From positions 1-64,000 of the forward strand of contig KK211087.1 of NCBI GenBank assembly GCA_000620185.1: DNA of 64,000 nt. Reading direction: 5' to 3'. The stretch comes from Geodermatophilaceae bacterium URHB0062 (GTDB lineage Bacteria; Actinomycetota; Actinomycetes; Mycobacteriales; Geodermatophilaceae). Below, in pieces: positions 47,569-57,100 of this stretch; the stretch's first letter is position 1, and every line of letters starts with the position of its first letter. The notes beneath the pieces were generated by a model. That model was not told where the DNA came from, ran no database searches, and saw only the letters and a list, made by a program, of their open reading frames with translations. The translations under genes were made by a program, and so were the position numbers.

Positions 47569-49419
47569 ATGCCGCGTCGACGTACCTTCCTGCTGGCCCT
47601 GACCGCGCTGACGGCGGGCGTCCTCACCGGCCCGACGGCCGCGAACGCCGCTGCGGCCGGCCCGCCGCCGGAGAAGCAGCCGCTGGCGATCGGCAGCGGT
47701 GGCGCGGTCGCCACGGTCGACCCCGACGCGACACGGGTGGGACTGGACGTCCTGGCGGCCGGCGGCAACGCCGCCGACGCCGCGGTCGCCGCGGCGGCCG
47801 CCCTGGGCGTGACCGAGCCGTACTCGGCGGGCATCGGTGGCGGCGGGTTCTTCGTCTACTACGACGCCGCCACCGGGAAGGTGTCCACGATCGACGGCCG
47901 GGAGACCGCGCCCCTCGCGATGGGCGCCGACGCCTTCCTCGACGCCCACGGCAACGCCCTGCCGTTCGAGGAGGCGGTCGAGAGCGGGCTCTCGGTGGGG
48001 ACACCGGGCACGCCCCGCACCTGGACGAGGGCACTGGACGAGTTCGGCACGCTGTCGCTCGGCCAGGCGCTGCAGGGTGCGATCCGGCTGGCCGACAAGG
48101 GCTTCGTGGTCGACGAGACGTTCCGTCAGCAGACCGCCGACAACGAGGCCAAGTTCCGCCGGTTCGCCCCGACCGCCGACCTCTTCCTCCCGGGTGGTGC
48201 CCCGCCCGAGGTCGGTTCCATCTTCCGCAACCCCGACCTGGCCGACACCTACGAGCTGCTGGCCGCCAAGGGCGTGGACCTGGTCTACACCGGTGAGCTC
48301 GCCCACGAGATCGTCACGACCGTCCAGGACCCGCCGGTGGCGGCGGGGCAACCCGAGGTGCGATCGGGACTGCTCGAGCCCGTCGACCTGGCGCGGTACA
48401 CCGCCCCCGACCGGGAGCCGACCCACGTCGACTACCGGGGGCTCGACGTGTACGGCATGCCTCCGCCCTCCAGCGGCGGCTCGACCGTCGGTGAGGCGCT
48501 CAACATCCTGGAGCGCTTCCCGATGAGCTCGCTGTCCGACGTGGCCGCCCTGCACCGCTACCTCGAGGCGAGCGCCTTGGCCTTCGCCGACCGCAACGCC
48601 TACGTCGGCGACCCGGCGTACGTCCAGGTACCCCTGGCCGAACTGCTCTCCGACGAGTTCGCGGCGGAGCGGGCATGCGCCATCGACCCGGACATGGCCC
48701 TGCCCAAGCCCGTGCCGGCCGGCGTTCCGGACGGCGACTACGGACCCTGTCCGTCCGGCGCCTCCGCGACCGCGGCGAAGGGCACCGAGGGGCTCTCCAC
48801 CACCCACCTCACCGTGGCGGACAAGGCGGGCGACGTCGCGAGCTACACGCTCACCATCGAGCAGACCGGCGGCAGCGGGATCACCGTGCCGGGCCGGGGA
48901 TTCCTGCTCAACAACGAGCTGACGGATTTCACGTTCAAGGCCGCCGACCTCACGAAGCCCGAACCCAACCTGCCCGCGCCGGGCAAGCGGCCCCGCAGCA
49001 GCATGTCGCCGACGATCGTGCTGAACGACGGCGCACCGCTGCTCGCCCTCGGCTCCCCGGGCGGCGCCACGATCATCACCACCGTGCTGCAGACGCTGGT
49101 GAACCGCATCGACCGGCACATGAGCCTCCTCGACGCGATCGCCGCGCCCCGCGCGAGTCAGCGGAACAACCCGACGACCGACGCGGAGCCCGCCTTCCTG
49201 AAGAAGTACGGCCCTGCGCTGGAGAAGCTCGGCCACGAGTTCGCCCCGGTCGACGAGATCGGCGCCGCGACCGGCGTCGAGTTCCTGCCCGGCGGCCTGC
49301 TGCTCGCCGCCGCGGAACCCGAACGGCGCGGCGGCGGGAGCGCCGGCGTCGTCCACGAGGTCGCCGGCAACCCCGACGCCGGCGACCCCCGGCTGGCGCC
49401 GCGGATCGGCAACGGCTGA
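47569..49419 (+). CDS. ggt: Gamma-glutamyltransferase precursor, exported, 616 aa
   Basis: GGT is self-cleaving and moves or hydrolyses gamma-glutamyl groups of glutathione-like compounds outside the cytoplasm. The signal is PRRRTFLLALTALTAGV (2-18), with an RRTFL pattern that could be read by Tat. Pro-region to about 410 has GNAADAAVAAAAALGV, GIGGGGFF and the binding Arg in IDGRETAP. The autoprocessing threonine is Thr411 in GLSTTHLTV. LGSPGGATIITTVLQ near 490 completes the small subunit. GAGGAGTCCCC precedes ATG. Length is normal. In actinobacteria lacking glutathione its substrates may be other gamma-glutamyl compounds (inference). Confidence 0.9.
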   Translation: MPRRRTFLLALTALTAGVLTGPTAANAAAAGPPPEKQPLAIGSGGAVATVDPDATRVGLDVLAAGGNAADAAVAAAAALGVTEPYSAGIGGGGFFVYYDAATGKVSTIDGRETAPLAMGADAFLDAHGNALPFEEAVESGLSVGTPGTPRTWTRALDEFGTLSLGQALQGAIRLADKGFVVDETFRQQTADNEAKFRRFAPTADLFLPGGAPPEVGSIFRNPDLADTYELLAAKGVDLVYTGELAHEIVTTVQDPPVAAGQPEVRSGLLEPVDLARYTAPDREPTHVDYRGLDVYGMPPPSSGGSTVGEALNILERFPMSSLSDVAALHRYLEASALAFADRNAYVGDPAYVQVPLAELLSDEFAAERACAIDPDMALPKPVPAGVPDGDYGPCPSGASATAAKGTEGLSTTHLTVADKAGDVASYTLTIEQTGGSGITVPGRGFLLNNELTDFTFKAADLTKPEPNLPAPGKRPRSSMSPTIVLNDGAPLLALGSPGGATIITTVLQTLVNRIDRHMSLLDAIAAPRASQRNNPTTDAEPAFLKKYGPALEKLGHEFAPVDEIGAATGVEFLPGGLLLAAAEPERRGGGSAGVVHEVAGNPDAGDPRLAPRIGNG

Positions 49420-49473
49420 GCCGGGCCCGGCGCGGTCGGGCGCCGGCGTCGTCCCGGCGCGGGACGACCGCGG

Positions 49474-50475
49474 TCAGCCCGGCTGCGACTCGTGGCCGGC
49501 CGGGACCGAGCGGATGAGACCGCGGTAGGCGTCGGCGGCCCGGATGCGGCCCGTCACGACGTCGTTGATCGTCCGGGCGATCGGCATCTGCAGCCCGTAC
49601 CGGTCGGCGAGCTCGACGACGGTGGACGACGTCCGCACCCCCTCGGCGACCATGCGCATGCCGCCGAGCACCTCGTCGAGCGACCGGCCCAGCCCCAGCT
49701 GCTCGCCGACGTGCCGGTTGCGGCTCTGCGGACTCATGCAGGTCGCGACGAGGTCGCCCATGCCGGCGAGACCGGCCAGTGTGGCGGCCTCGCCGCCCAT
49801 CGCCACGGCCAGCGTGGTGAGCTCGGCCAGACCCCGCGACATCACCCCGGCTCGCGTGTTGTCACCCACTCCGAGGCCCTGGGCCATGCCGGTGGCGATC
49901 GCGATCACGTTCTTCAGCGCCCCGCCGATCTCGCAACCGACCACGTCGTGGTGGGTGTAGACGCGGAACATCCCGCGCTGCAGCTCCCGCTGCAGCGCCG
50001 CCGCCACGGTGAGGTCCTCCGTGGCGATCACGCTGGCCGCCGCCTGACCGGCCATGACCTCCTTCGCCAGGTTGGGGCCGGTCAGCGCCGCGGCCGGCCG
50101 GCCGGGCAGGACGTCCTTGATCACCTGGGTCATGCGCAGGTGGGTGTCGCGCTCGAGCCCCTTGCTGAGGCTGATGACGGGGATCCACGGCGACAGGTGG
50201 GGCCGCAGGCGCTCGAGGGTCTCCCGGAAGGCCGAGGTCGGAACCCCGACCACGAGCAGCTCGGCGTGCCGGGCGGCCTGCTCGAGGTCCGCGGTCGCGG
50301 CCAGCCGCGCAGGGAGCCGGGTTTCGGGCAGGTACGCGGCGTTGGAGCGCTGCTCGTTGACCTCCGCGGCGACGTCCGGGTTCCGGGCCCAGAGCAGGAC
50401 CTCGTGGTCACGCCGGCAGAGGAGGGCGGCGACCGTCGTCCCCCACGAGCCGGCCCCGAGCACGGTCACCCTCAT
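49474..50475 (-). CDS. gpsA: NAD(P)H-dependent glycerol-3-phosphate dehydrogenase, 333 aa
   Basis: GpsA reduces dihydroxyacetone phosphate to sn-glycerol 3-phosphate for phospholipid synthesis. VLGAGSWGTTVAALLCRRDHEV near 5-26 is the dinucleotide motif; ISLSKGLE near 101, LTGPNLAKEV near 130, GALKNVIAIATGMAQGL with the catalytic Lys near 190, GMGDLVATCMS near 240 and EGVRTSSTV near 285 are all typical. Length is exact for the family. Another copy elsewhere in the genome would be expected, since in actinobacteria gpsA commonly neighbours ddl or thiL; none is here. Confidence 0.95.
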   Translation of the reverse strand: MRVTVLGAGSWGTTVAALLCRRDHEVLLWARNPDVAAEVNEQRSNAAYLPETRLPARLAATADLEQAARHAELLVVGVPTSAFRETLERLRPHLSPWIPVISLSKGLERDTHLRMTQVIKDVLPGRPAAALTGPNLAKEVMAGQAAASVIATEDLTVAAALQRELQRGMFRVYTHHDVVGCEIGGALKNVIAIATGMAQGLGVGDNTRAGVMSRGLAELTTLAVAMGGEAATLAGLAGMGDLVATCMSPQSRNRHVGEQLGLGRSLDEVLGGMRMVAEGVRTSSTVVELADRYGLQMPIARTINDVVTGRIRAADAYRGLIRSVPAGHESQPG

Positions 50476-50596
50476 CGACGCACCTCCTCGCGGCCGCGCG
50501 CCGACGCGACGACCAGACCCATGACGATCATCGGCCTGGACAGGATGGGGGCCGACGGGCGGTCGGGCCAGTGGACGACGCCCGGCCGCCCGGCGC

Positions 50597-52015
50597 TCAC
50601 CAGCCGGTCGGCTTGCCCGGCTGGTACAGCCAGACGGAGAAGAAGTGCGCCAGGTCCAGCTGCGGGAACCGCTTCTCGGTGAAGGTGACGAAGTCGTCGA
50701 CGGTGGCGTTGCCGTACCGGTGCGCCTGCACCCAGTCGTGCAGCAGGCCGAGGAACGCGGAGTCGTCGCCGATCTCGACCCGCAGCGCCTGCAGGGTCAT
50801 GGCCCCCCGGTCGTAGATCGAGCCGGCGAAGAGGTCCGCCGCGCTCCCGGGGTTGCCCGGGGGCGGGTTCCAGAAGCCGGTGTCCTTGGCAGGCGTGGCG
50901 TACAGGCGCTGGAAGATCTGCTGCGCGGTGGCCTGTCCGGTGTGCTCGCTCCAGTACCAGGACGACCACTCGGCGAAGCCCTCGTTGATCCAGATGTCCC
51001 GCCACCGGGCGAGGGTGACGTCGTCGCCGACCCACTGGTGGGCGATCTCGTGGGCGAGCGTGAGCTCGTCGGGCGCCCGGTCGAACTCCGGCCGGGTGAC
51101 GGTCTCCAGGGCGTAGCCCACCTCGGGTGCGTTGTCGACGAGGGCCCCTCCGGAGTTCCACGGATACTTTCCGTACAGCGACTGGAAGAAGTCGAACATC
51201 GCCGGCAGCTTCGCCAGCACCGGGCGGGACTTGGCGGCCTGGCTCGGGTCGACGGCGTTCAGGTAGGGGATGCCGGCCGGCGTCGTCCCGGTCGAGATCC
51301 GGAAGACGCCCGTGGTGACGAAGGCGAGGTAGGTGGACATGGGACGCGGCTGGCTCCACCGGTAGGTGGTGCGCCCGCCCGCCGTGACGGTGTCGACGAG
51401 AACCCCGTTGGCGACCGCCGTCACTCCGTCGGGCACGGTCATCGTGATGTCGAACCCGGCCTTGTCGCGGGGCGTGTCGTTGCACGGGTACCAGGACGGC
51501 GAACCCTGGGGCTCGTTGACGACGAAGGCGCCGTCCTCGGTCGGCACCCAGCCCTCGATCGAACCGTCGGGATCGGTCACCGGCCGGGGCATTCCGGAGT
51601 AGCGGACGACGACGGTGAACCCGGCGCCCTTCGCGAGCGGTGCCGCGGGCGTGATGACCAGCTCCTGCCGGAGGTCGGCCGGCTGCGCGAACGCCGCACG
51701 CCGCCCGTCGACGGTCACCGAGGACACCGTCATGGTGCGGCGGAGGTCGAGGTCGAAGCGGCGCAGCGACTGCGTGGCAGTGGCGTCGATCGTGGCCATG
51801 CCGGTCAGCTGACCGGACCCGGGCCGGTAGTCGAGGGTCAGCCCGTAATGGCCGACGTCGTAGCCGCCGTTGCCCTGCAGCGGGAAGTAGGGGTCACCCG
51901 CGGTCGGGGCGCCGACCACGGGTCCCGCGGCCAGGGCCGGCCCCGCGAGCAGCGCGACCGAGGTCGCACCCGCCAACACCACCGTGGCCGCGCGCCCGGC
52001 CCAGTTCGCCGTCAT
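50597..52015 (-). CDS. Exported M1-family zinc metallopeptidase (aminopeptidase N-like), 472 aa
   Basis: The N-terminal signal (LAGATSVALLAGPALAAGP, cleavage about 30) sends it outside. The N-terminal beta domain has YDVGHYGLTLDYRPGSGQLTG near 52. The catalytic site is HEIAHQWVGDD near 322-332 with His322, Glu323, His326 and Glu345 in WINEGFAEW, giving the HEXXH-18-E zinc motif. GYALETVTRPEFD precedes it, equivalent to the exopeptidase GAMEN segment but altered as in short M1 forms. At 472 residues it lacks the C-terminal ARM-like domain of classical PepN. An aminopeptidase of secreted proteins is likely. Confidence 0.9.
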   Translation of the reverse strand: MTANWAGRAATVVLAGATSVALLAGPALAAGPVVGAPTAGDPYFPLQGNGGYDVGHYGLTLDYRPGSGQLTGMATIDATATQSLRRFDLDLRRTMTVSSVTVDGRRAAFAQPADLRQELVITPAAPLAKGAGFTVVVRYSGMPRPVTDPDGSIEGWVPTEDGAFVVNEPQGSPSWYPCNDTPRDKAGFDITMTVPDGVTAVANGVLVDTVTAGGRTTYRWSQPRPMSTYLAFVTTGVFRISTGTTPAGIPYLNAVDPSQAAKSRPVLAKLPAMFDFFQSLYGKYPWNSGGALVDNAPEVGYALETVTRPEFDRAPDELTLAHEIAHQWVGDDVTLARWRDIWINEGFAEWSSWYWSEHTGQATAQQIFQRLYATPAKDTGFWNPPPGNPGSAADLFAGSIYDRGAMTLQALRVEIGDDSAFLGLLHDWVQAHRYGNATVDDFVTFTEKRFPQLDLAHFFSVWLYQPGKPTGW

Positions 52016-52241
52016 GGCGCGGAGGCTAGCGAGCCGGTCCGGCGCCGACCAGATCCCCGTGTGCCAGGACGGCGGGAGTCCGACGACCGGTGCGCGCCGT
52101 CGTCCACGCGAACGGTAGTGACGCGCCCACGACGGGGACGCCCCATCCCGTACTCCGGCCGCCGCGGAGCCGCGGGCACGCCGGCCCGGTCTAGTTTCGA
52201 CCGACATCGGGGGTCCAGTACCGACCAGGGGGTGGGCACCG

Positions 52242-52733
52242 ATGTCAGAGACGCAATCCTTCCGGGACGACTCGGGAGAGCGTTTCGGGGAGGCCGCCCA
52301 GTTGGCCTTCGAGGACGCGGAGCAGCGGCGCCTGCGGTACCACCTGCTGCGCCTCACCGTCGCCGGGCTCAGCCATGACGAGATCCGGCCCCTGGTCGAG
52401 CTGGGGCGCCTGGCGTTCGACGGGGCCGACGTCACCGAGCAGGTGCGGGTGATCAAGGAGCGCCCAGGCGTGACCCCGCTGGCGTCCGCCCTCGCCTCCA
52501 TCGTCGAGCGCGGCCCGGTCAGCGCTCAGTTCGCCACCCGCGCGGACGTGCTCATCGGGGCAGTGACCGGTGCCTACGCCGGGATGCGGGATGCCGGCTC
52601 CGGCGACACCGGGCAGGCCGCCGTCCTCGGGGCCGTCGGTGGAGCCACCGCCACCGCGGTCGGCCGCTTCATCCAGGACCGGATCACCGAGGTGGGGGAG
52701 TCGGAGTACCTCCGGCCGGACGAGGGGACCTAG
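52242..52733 (+). CDS. Hypothetical protein, 163 aa
   Basis: I do not recognise it. The N-terminal half is acidic and helical (RFGEAAQLAFEDAEQRRLRYHLLRLT, 14-39). The C-terminal half has an alanine/glycine-rich segment with VLIGAVTGAYAGMRDAGSGDTGQAAVLGAVGGATATAVGRFI (102-143), like a glycine-zipper membrane-associated helix pair. AGGGGGTGGGCACCG before ATG is the ribosome-binding site. It lies in front of the cell-wall module on the same strand, 212 bp from the next gene, so a role in envelope or phospholipid processes is possible. Confidence 0.55.
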   Translation: MSETQSFRDDSGERFGEAAQLAFEDAEQRRLRYHLLRLTVAGLSHDEIRPLVELGRLAFDGADVTEQVRVIKERPGVTPLASALASIVERGPVSAQFATRADVLIGAVTGAYAGMRDAGSGDTGQAAVLGAVGGATATAVGRFIQDRITEVGESEYLRPDEGT

Positions 52734-52847
52734 CCGACCCCGGCGATGGATCAGCTGACCGGCGCGGGCGCTTCCGGAGGCCGGTGACGACACCTCCCGG
52801 AGAGCCGGCCCTCAGCCTCCGCACGGGCATTTCCGCGCGGCGCGCCG

Positions 52848-52869
52848 GACCCCGGTGACATTCGGGGTC
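52848..52869 (+). terminator. Hairpin GACCCCG-N8-CGGGGTC (weak terminator)
   Basis: A perfect 7-bp stem with an 8-nt loop is followed by GTTTCGG. It lies 115 bp after the stop at 52733 and 77 bp before the next start. A weak terminator or leader hairpin. Confidence 0.3.
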
Positions 52870-52945
52870 GTTTCGGTCCAGCATCCATCCAGAGTCGTCA
52901 CGGGGGACGGTCCAGTCCGCAGAGGTTGGGTGGGGGTGGCGGTCC

Positions 52946-54130
52946 GTGACGGACGTGACGACCGAACGCGCTGACGAGGTCCGGGAGCCGAGCCACCCCG
53001 CGGACTCCACCGAGCGGCTCGAGGAGCCGGTCGGACCGTCGTCCGCTCGGCCCGGCGTGGCGCTGACCCGGCTGATCAGCCTGGCCCGGCTGACCCCCGC
53101 GCAGGCCATGGAGATCGCGGTCAGCCTGCTGAACGAACCGGGGATGCGATCCGAGCCGCAGACCGGCAGCGCCCGCCTCCGGGCGGACCGGATCGTCGTC
53201 GCGACCGACGGGTCGGTGCTGCTGGACCCGGCCCCGGACGGGGACGGGGACGAACCCTCAGCGGCCGGCTCCCCGGTCGAGGCGGTGCTCGCCGATGTCC
53301 TGGGTGCCGCCCGGCTCGACACCCGACCCGCGGGTTCCTCCGGTGACCTGCTGCTGGCCGAGCTCGACCGGGCCGTCGAGGACCTACCGGGGGCCGGCGT
53401 ACCCGTGGTCGCGCGGAGGCTCCGGGACGCCGCCGGAGCGATCGACCGCCCGGCCGTGCGCGCCGAGCTGGCCGCGCTGGTGGCGGCGCTCGGCGGGAGC
53501 GTGCGGTCCGCCTCGGGGGGAGGGGTGATCGGCGCCCCGGCGGACGCGGCTCGTGGGGACCCGGCCGTGCGCACCCGCAGGCGGGAGAGGAGGAGCGTGC
53601 TGCGGCGGGTCGGCGCGTGGGTGGCGTCGGTGCTGGTCCTGATCGCAGTGGTCGTCCTGGAGGTCGTCCTGTTGCGGGACGACATCAGCGCCGACATCGA
53701 CGTGCTCCTGCAAGCCGGGCGCAGCGGGTCGGATTCGTCGGCCGCGCCGACGGCCGACGGCCTGCCGGTCCGGGCCCCGGCCCCCGCGTCGGCCGGCAAC
53801 GTCACCGGGGTCGACCTGCGCGCCATGGGCCCGTGCAGGCCGGCCGCGCCCTGCGCCCTGCGCATCCAGGTGCGGCTGGCCCCGAGAGCGCAGCAGCAGG
53901 CCGTGACCTGGACCTACCGCATCGTCGACCGCTGCACCGGCGCCACGACCACCGTGCCGGGCGGGAGGGTCGTCGTCCCCGGCCGGGCTGGAGGGGCCGC
54001 GTCGGTCGGCACCGTCGCCCTTCCGAAGGTGCCCGCCGTGGCGGTCATCGCCGTCACAGGGACGCCCGCGGCAGCGGCCTCCGCACCGGTGTCGGTCGGC
54101 TCGTGCCTGCGCGAGCCCCGGGCCGGGTGA
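52946..54130 (+). CDS. Single-pass membrane protein of unknown function, upstream of SEDS-PBP fusion, 394 aa
   Basis: I do not recognise the family. The first 200 residues are cytosolic and acidic, with LTRLISLARLTPAQAMEIAVSLL near 40-62 and VVATDGSVLLDP near 88, vaguely like a kinase-type regulatory fragment (weak). A basic patch (RTRRRERRSVLRRV near 210) then a transmembrane helix (VLVLIAVVVLEVVLL near 230-245) lead to a C-terminal external domain with four cysteines (GPCRPAAPCALR, DRCTG, GSCLREP). The GTG at 52946 has GGGGGTGGCGG upstream. It is 21 bp from the SEDS-PBP gene, so a partner in cell-wall synthesis is likely by context. Confidence 0.55.
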   Translation: MTDVTTERADEVREPSHPADSTERLEEPVGPSSARPGVALTRLISLARLTPAQAMEIAVSLLNEPGMRSEPQTGSARLRADRIVVATDGSVLLDPAPDGDGDEPSAAGSPVEAVLADVLGAARLDTRPAGSSGDLLLAELDRAVEDLPGAGVPVVARRLRDAAGAIDRPAVRAELAALVAALGGSVRSASGGGVIGAPADAARGDPAVRTRRRERRSVLRRVGAWVASVLVLIAVVVLEVVLLRDDISADIDVLLQAGRSGSDSSAAPTADGLPVRAPAPASAGNVTGVDLRAMGPCRPAAPCALRIQVRLAPRAQQQAVTWTYRIVDRCTGATTTVPGGRVVVPGRAGGAASVGTVALPKVPAVAVIAVTGTPAAAASAPVSVGSCLREPRAG

Positions 54131-54151
54131 GACCACCGAAGGAGGAGCCGC

Positions 54152-57097
54152 ATGGTGATGGCCGGGGCCGTCGTCCCGCCGAGGGCCCGTCGAAGGCGCC
54201 CTGGGCGGAGCCGGCAACAGCGCAGAAATCGTCGCAGTGGCGTGTTCGATCTGCTCGCCGTCGTGGCGGCGCTGGCGCTGGTGGCACTCGGTCTGGCGAA
54301 CCTGCAACTCATCGGCGCCACTGACCTCGCCGCGCGGCAGGGCACGATCGCCCTCGGCGGGGTGCTCGCGCTGGCGGCGTGCTGGCGGTTCCGCGTGCGC
54401 TACCTCGGCATCCTGGGCTGGACCGCCTACGGCGCCGCCGTCCTGCTGCTCGTGGCCGTGCTCGCGGTCGGCGTGTCCGCGAACGGCGCCACCCGGTGGA
54501 TCGCGATCGGCTCCGTCAGCTTCCAGCCCTCCGAGCTGGCCAAGCTGGGGCTGCTCCTCGTGCTCGCCGCCGTGCTCGGCTCCGGCCGGCCGCCGTGGCA
54601 ACGGTTCACGCTGGCCCTGCTGCTCGCGGTCGTGCCGCTGGCGCTGACCCTGCTCCAGCCGGATCTCAGCACGACGGCGCTGCTCGTCGTCCTGACCGCA
54701 TCCATGCTGGTCCTCGGGCGGGTGCCCGCCCGGTTCCTGCTGCCGCTGACCGCCGCGACGGTGATCTCGGTGCCGCTCATGATCGGCCTCCTGCAGCCCT
54801 ATCAGGTCGAGCGTCTCGGCACCTTCCTGGTCGGCGCGCACGAGTCCCCGACCGGTTCGGGCTGGGCTCTGCGACAGGCGCACATCGCGGTGGCCTCCGG
54901 GGGGCTCTTCGGGCGGAGCGACGACCCGCTCCGCCTGCTGCGCGCCCAGTACCTGCCGGAGCGCGAGAACGACCTGGCGCTGGCCAGTCTGGTCGGACAG
55001 TGGGGGCTGGTGGCCGGTGCGGCAGCGGTGCTGGCCGCGATCATCCTCGTGTGGCGGCTGGCGCTGGCCAGCCGGACGTCACGCACGGCGCACGGTGCGC
55101 TGGTCGCCGGCGGGCTGGCGATCCTCATGGGCGTCGAGACCGTCGTCTCGGTCGGGGCGAACCTCGGGCTCCTCCCTCTGGCCGGGGTCCCGTTCCCGCT
55201 GCTCAGCTACGGCGGCACGGCGCTCGTGGTGCACCTGGCGGCGATCGGGGTCGCCCTCGCGGTCCGCCGGGACGGCGCCCGCAGGCGGCTGTGGGCGCTG
55301 CCCGGCTGGCGCAATCCGCGTCCGCGGCTGGTCCGGCTGACCGCGATCGGCCTCTCGGTCCTCCTCATCGCCTTCGGGCTGTACGGATGGCGGCTGCAGG
55401 TCACCCAGGGCCACGCCCTTCAGCTCGTCGGCGAGGAGCAGATGACCCGCTGCATCCGGCTGCCTGCCGTCCGGGGCGCCATCACCGACCGGCACGGCGC
55501 GCCGCTCGCCGTCGGCGCCGTCGACGCCGGCCACGGCGTGGACCGCGTCGTGGTGGTGCCGGCCCTGCTGCGCGGCCGCCCCGCGGACGTCGACCGGCTC
55601 GCCCGGCTGACCGGCCGGAAGGACCTGCGCGACCGGGTCGGCAAGGCCGCGGGGACGACGCTGGCGCTGACGGTTGCCGAGGTGCCCCGGAATGTCGCCG
55701 ACGCGGTCAGGAAGGCGGCGATCCCCGCCGTGTTCGTGGTCCCGGAGCCCCGTCGCTGGTACCCGCAGGGCGCCCTGCTCGGGCCGGTGCTCGGCTTCGT
55801 GGGGGTCGCCACCCCGGAGGACGAAAAGCGCTGGCCCGATCTGCCGACCGGTGAGTTCGTCGGTCGTGCGGGCCTGGAGCAGGAGTACGACGCGGTGCTC
55901 CGCGGGATCAACGGGCGGCAGTGCATGTACGTGAACCCGCTCGGTGTGCCGGTGGAACTCGCCGGCCGGCAGGACCCCGTGCCCGGCTCGGATCTGCGGC
56001 TCTCCCTCGACCTGGGCCTGCAGCAGGTGCTGACCGCCCGCCTCGCCCAGGCCGTGGCCGCACAGCCCCGGCCGAGCGGCAAGGTCGGCGCGGCCGTGGC
56101 GATGGATCCGCGGTCGGGCGCGGTCCTGGCCCTCGCGAGCGTCCCGTCGTCCGACAACAACGTCTACGGACCACCGATCGACAACGCGGCGATGCGGGCG
56201 CAGGCCGAGGCGCCTGGGGCGCCCACGCTCGAGCACGTGACCCAGGCGGTCGCGCCGCCCGGGTCGACGTTCAAGCTCGTCGTGGCCGCGGCGAACCAGG
56301 CGCATCCCGTCTTCGGGCCCGACCAGGTCATCCCGACAGGAGCCGCGTTCACCTACGGCGGTCACACCTTCGGCAACTGGAAGCCGATGGGCCCGATGAA
56401 CCTCGTGGACTCGATCGCCATCTCCAACGACGTCTACTTCTACAAGCTCGCCGTCGCACTCGGGGCCGAGCGACTGATCGAGGGCGCGCGGGCGCTGGGC
56501 GTCGGCGCACGGACGGGGATCGACCTGCCCGCCGAGTCCGCCGGCTACCTCGGCACACCGGACTCGGTGGGCGGGAAGGGTGGCCACTGGTACGGCGGGT
56601 CGACCGTCATCCTCGGCATCGGCCAGGGCGAACTGCAGGTCACGCCGCTGCAGAACGCCCGCTGGACCGCCGCCGTCGCCACCGGGAACCTGGTCACCCC
56701 GCGGCTCGGCCTGGCGATCGGGGCGCACGACGCCCCGTTCACCGCGCTCCCCACGCCCGCACCGAGACCCCTCGCGTTCGCCGGTGCGCTGGGTCCGGTG
56801 CGCGAGGGCATGCGCCGGGCCGTGGCCGGCGGCACGGCGGTCCGCCTCTCCGGTCTGCCCGCGCCGGTCGGCGCGAAGACCGGCACCGCGCAGGACGGCG
56901 GCCTGCCGCCGGGGAGCTACGACAACTGGATCACCGCCGCGGCGCCCTTCGATGCCCCCGAGGTCGTGATGACGGCGCTGGTGCAGGGCCCCGGCACGGG
57001 CGGGAACACCGCCAAGGCCGTCGTCGCGGAGGGTCTCCGGCACTACCTCGCGCACCGTTCGGCCGTGGTCGCCACCGGCCGGCTGCAGCGACCCTGA
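54152..57097 (+). CDS. Natural fusion of SEDS glycosyltransferase (RodA/FtsW-like) and class B PBP (PBP2-like), 981 aa
   Basis: Residues about 30-375 form a SEDS protein: around ten hydrophobic segments, GATRWIAIGSVSFQPSELAKLG near 112-133, and the catalytic-Asp loop LPEREND with Asp274. After an arginine-rich linker (372-394) comes another membrane helix, then a penicillin-binding domain: RGAITDRHGAPLA near 441, GRAGLEQEYD near 571, SxxK at Ser705 (PPGSTFKL), SND at 758-760 followed by VYFYKLA (S-x-D form as in PBP2), and KTGT at 909-912. So polymerase and transpeptidase, normally separate partners, are one chain. GGAGGAGCC precedes ATG. Convergent with the MreB-like gene, 3 bp apart. Basic N-terminus. 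Confidence 0.9.
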   Translation: MVMAGAVVPPRARRRRPGRSRQQRRNRRSGVFDLLAVVAALALVALGLANLQLIGATDLAARQGTIALGGVLALAACWRFRVRYLGILGWTAYGAAVLLLVAVLAVGVSANGATRWIAIGSVSFQPSELAKLGLLLVLAAVLGSGRPPWQRFTLALLLAVVPLALTLLQPDLSTTALLVVLTASMLVLGRVPARFLLPLTAATVISVPLMIGLLQPYQVERLGTFLVGAHESPTGSGWALRQAHIAVASGGLFGRSDDPLRLLRAQYLPERENDLALASLVGQWGLVAGAAAVLAAIILVWRLALASRTSRTAHGALVAGGLAILMGVETVVSVGANLGLLPLAGVPFPLLSYGGTALVVHLAAIGVALAVRRDGARRRLWALPGWRNPRPRLVRLTAIGLSVLLIAFGLYGWRLQVTQGHALQLVGEEQMTRCIRLPAVRGAITDRHGAPLAVGAVDAGHGVDRVVVVPALLRGRPADVDRLARLTGRKDLRDRVGKAAGTTLALTVAEVPRNVADAVRKAAIPAVFVVPEPRRWYPQGALLGPVLGFVGVATPEDEKRWPDLPTGEFVGRAGLEQEYDAVLRGINGRQCMYVNPLGVPVELAGRQDPVPGSDLRLSLDLGLQQVLTARLAQAVAAQPRPSGKVGAAVAMDPRSGAVLALASVPSSDNNVYGPPIDNAAMRAQAEAPGAPTLEHVTQAVAPPGSTFKLVVAAANQAHPVFGPDQVIPTGAAFTYGGHTFGNWKPMGPMNLVDSIAISNDVYFYKLAVALGAERLIEGARALGVGARTGIDLPAESAGYLGTPDSVGGKGGHWYGGSTVILGIGQGELQVTPLQNARWTAAVATGNLVTPRLGLAIGAHDAPFTALPTPAPRPLAFAGALGPVREGMRRAVAGGTAVRLSGLPAPVGAKTGTAQDGGLPPGSYDNWITAAAPFDAPEVVMTALVQGPGTGGNTAKAVVAEGLRHYLAHRSAVVATGRLQRP

Positions 57098-57100
57098 CGG

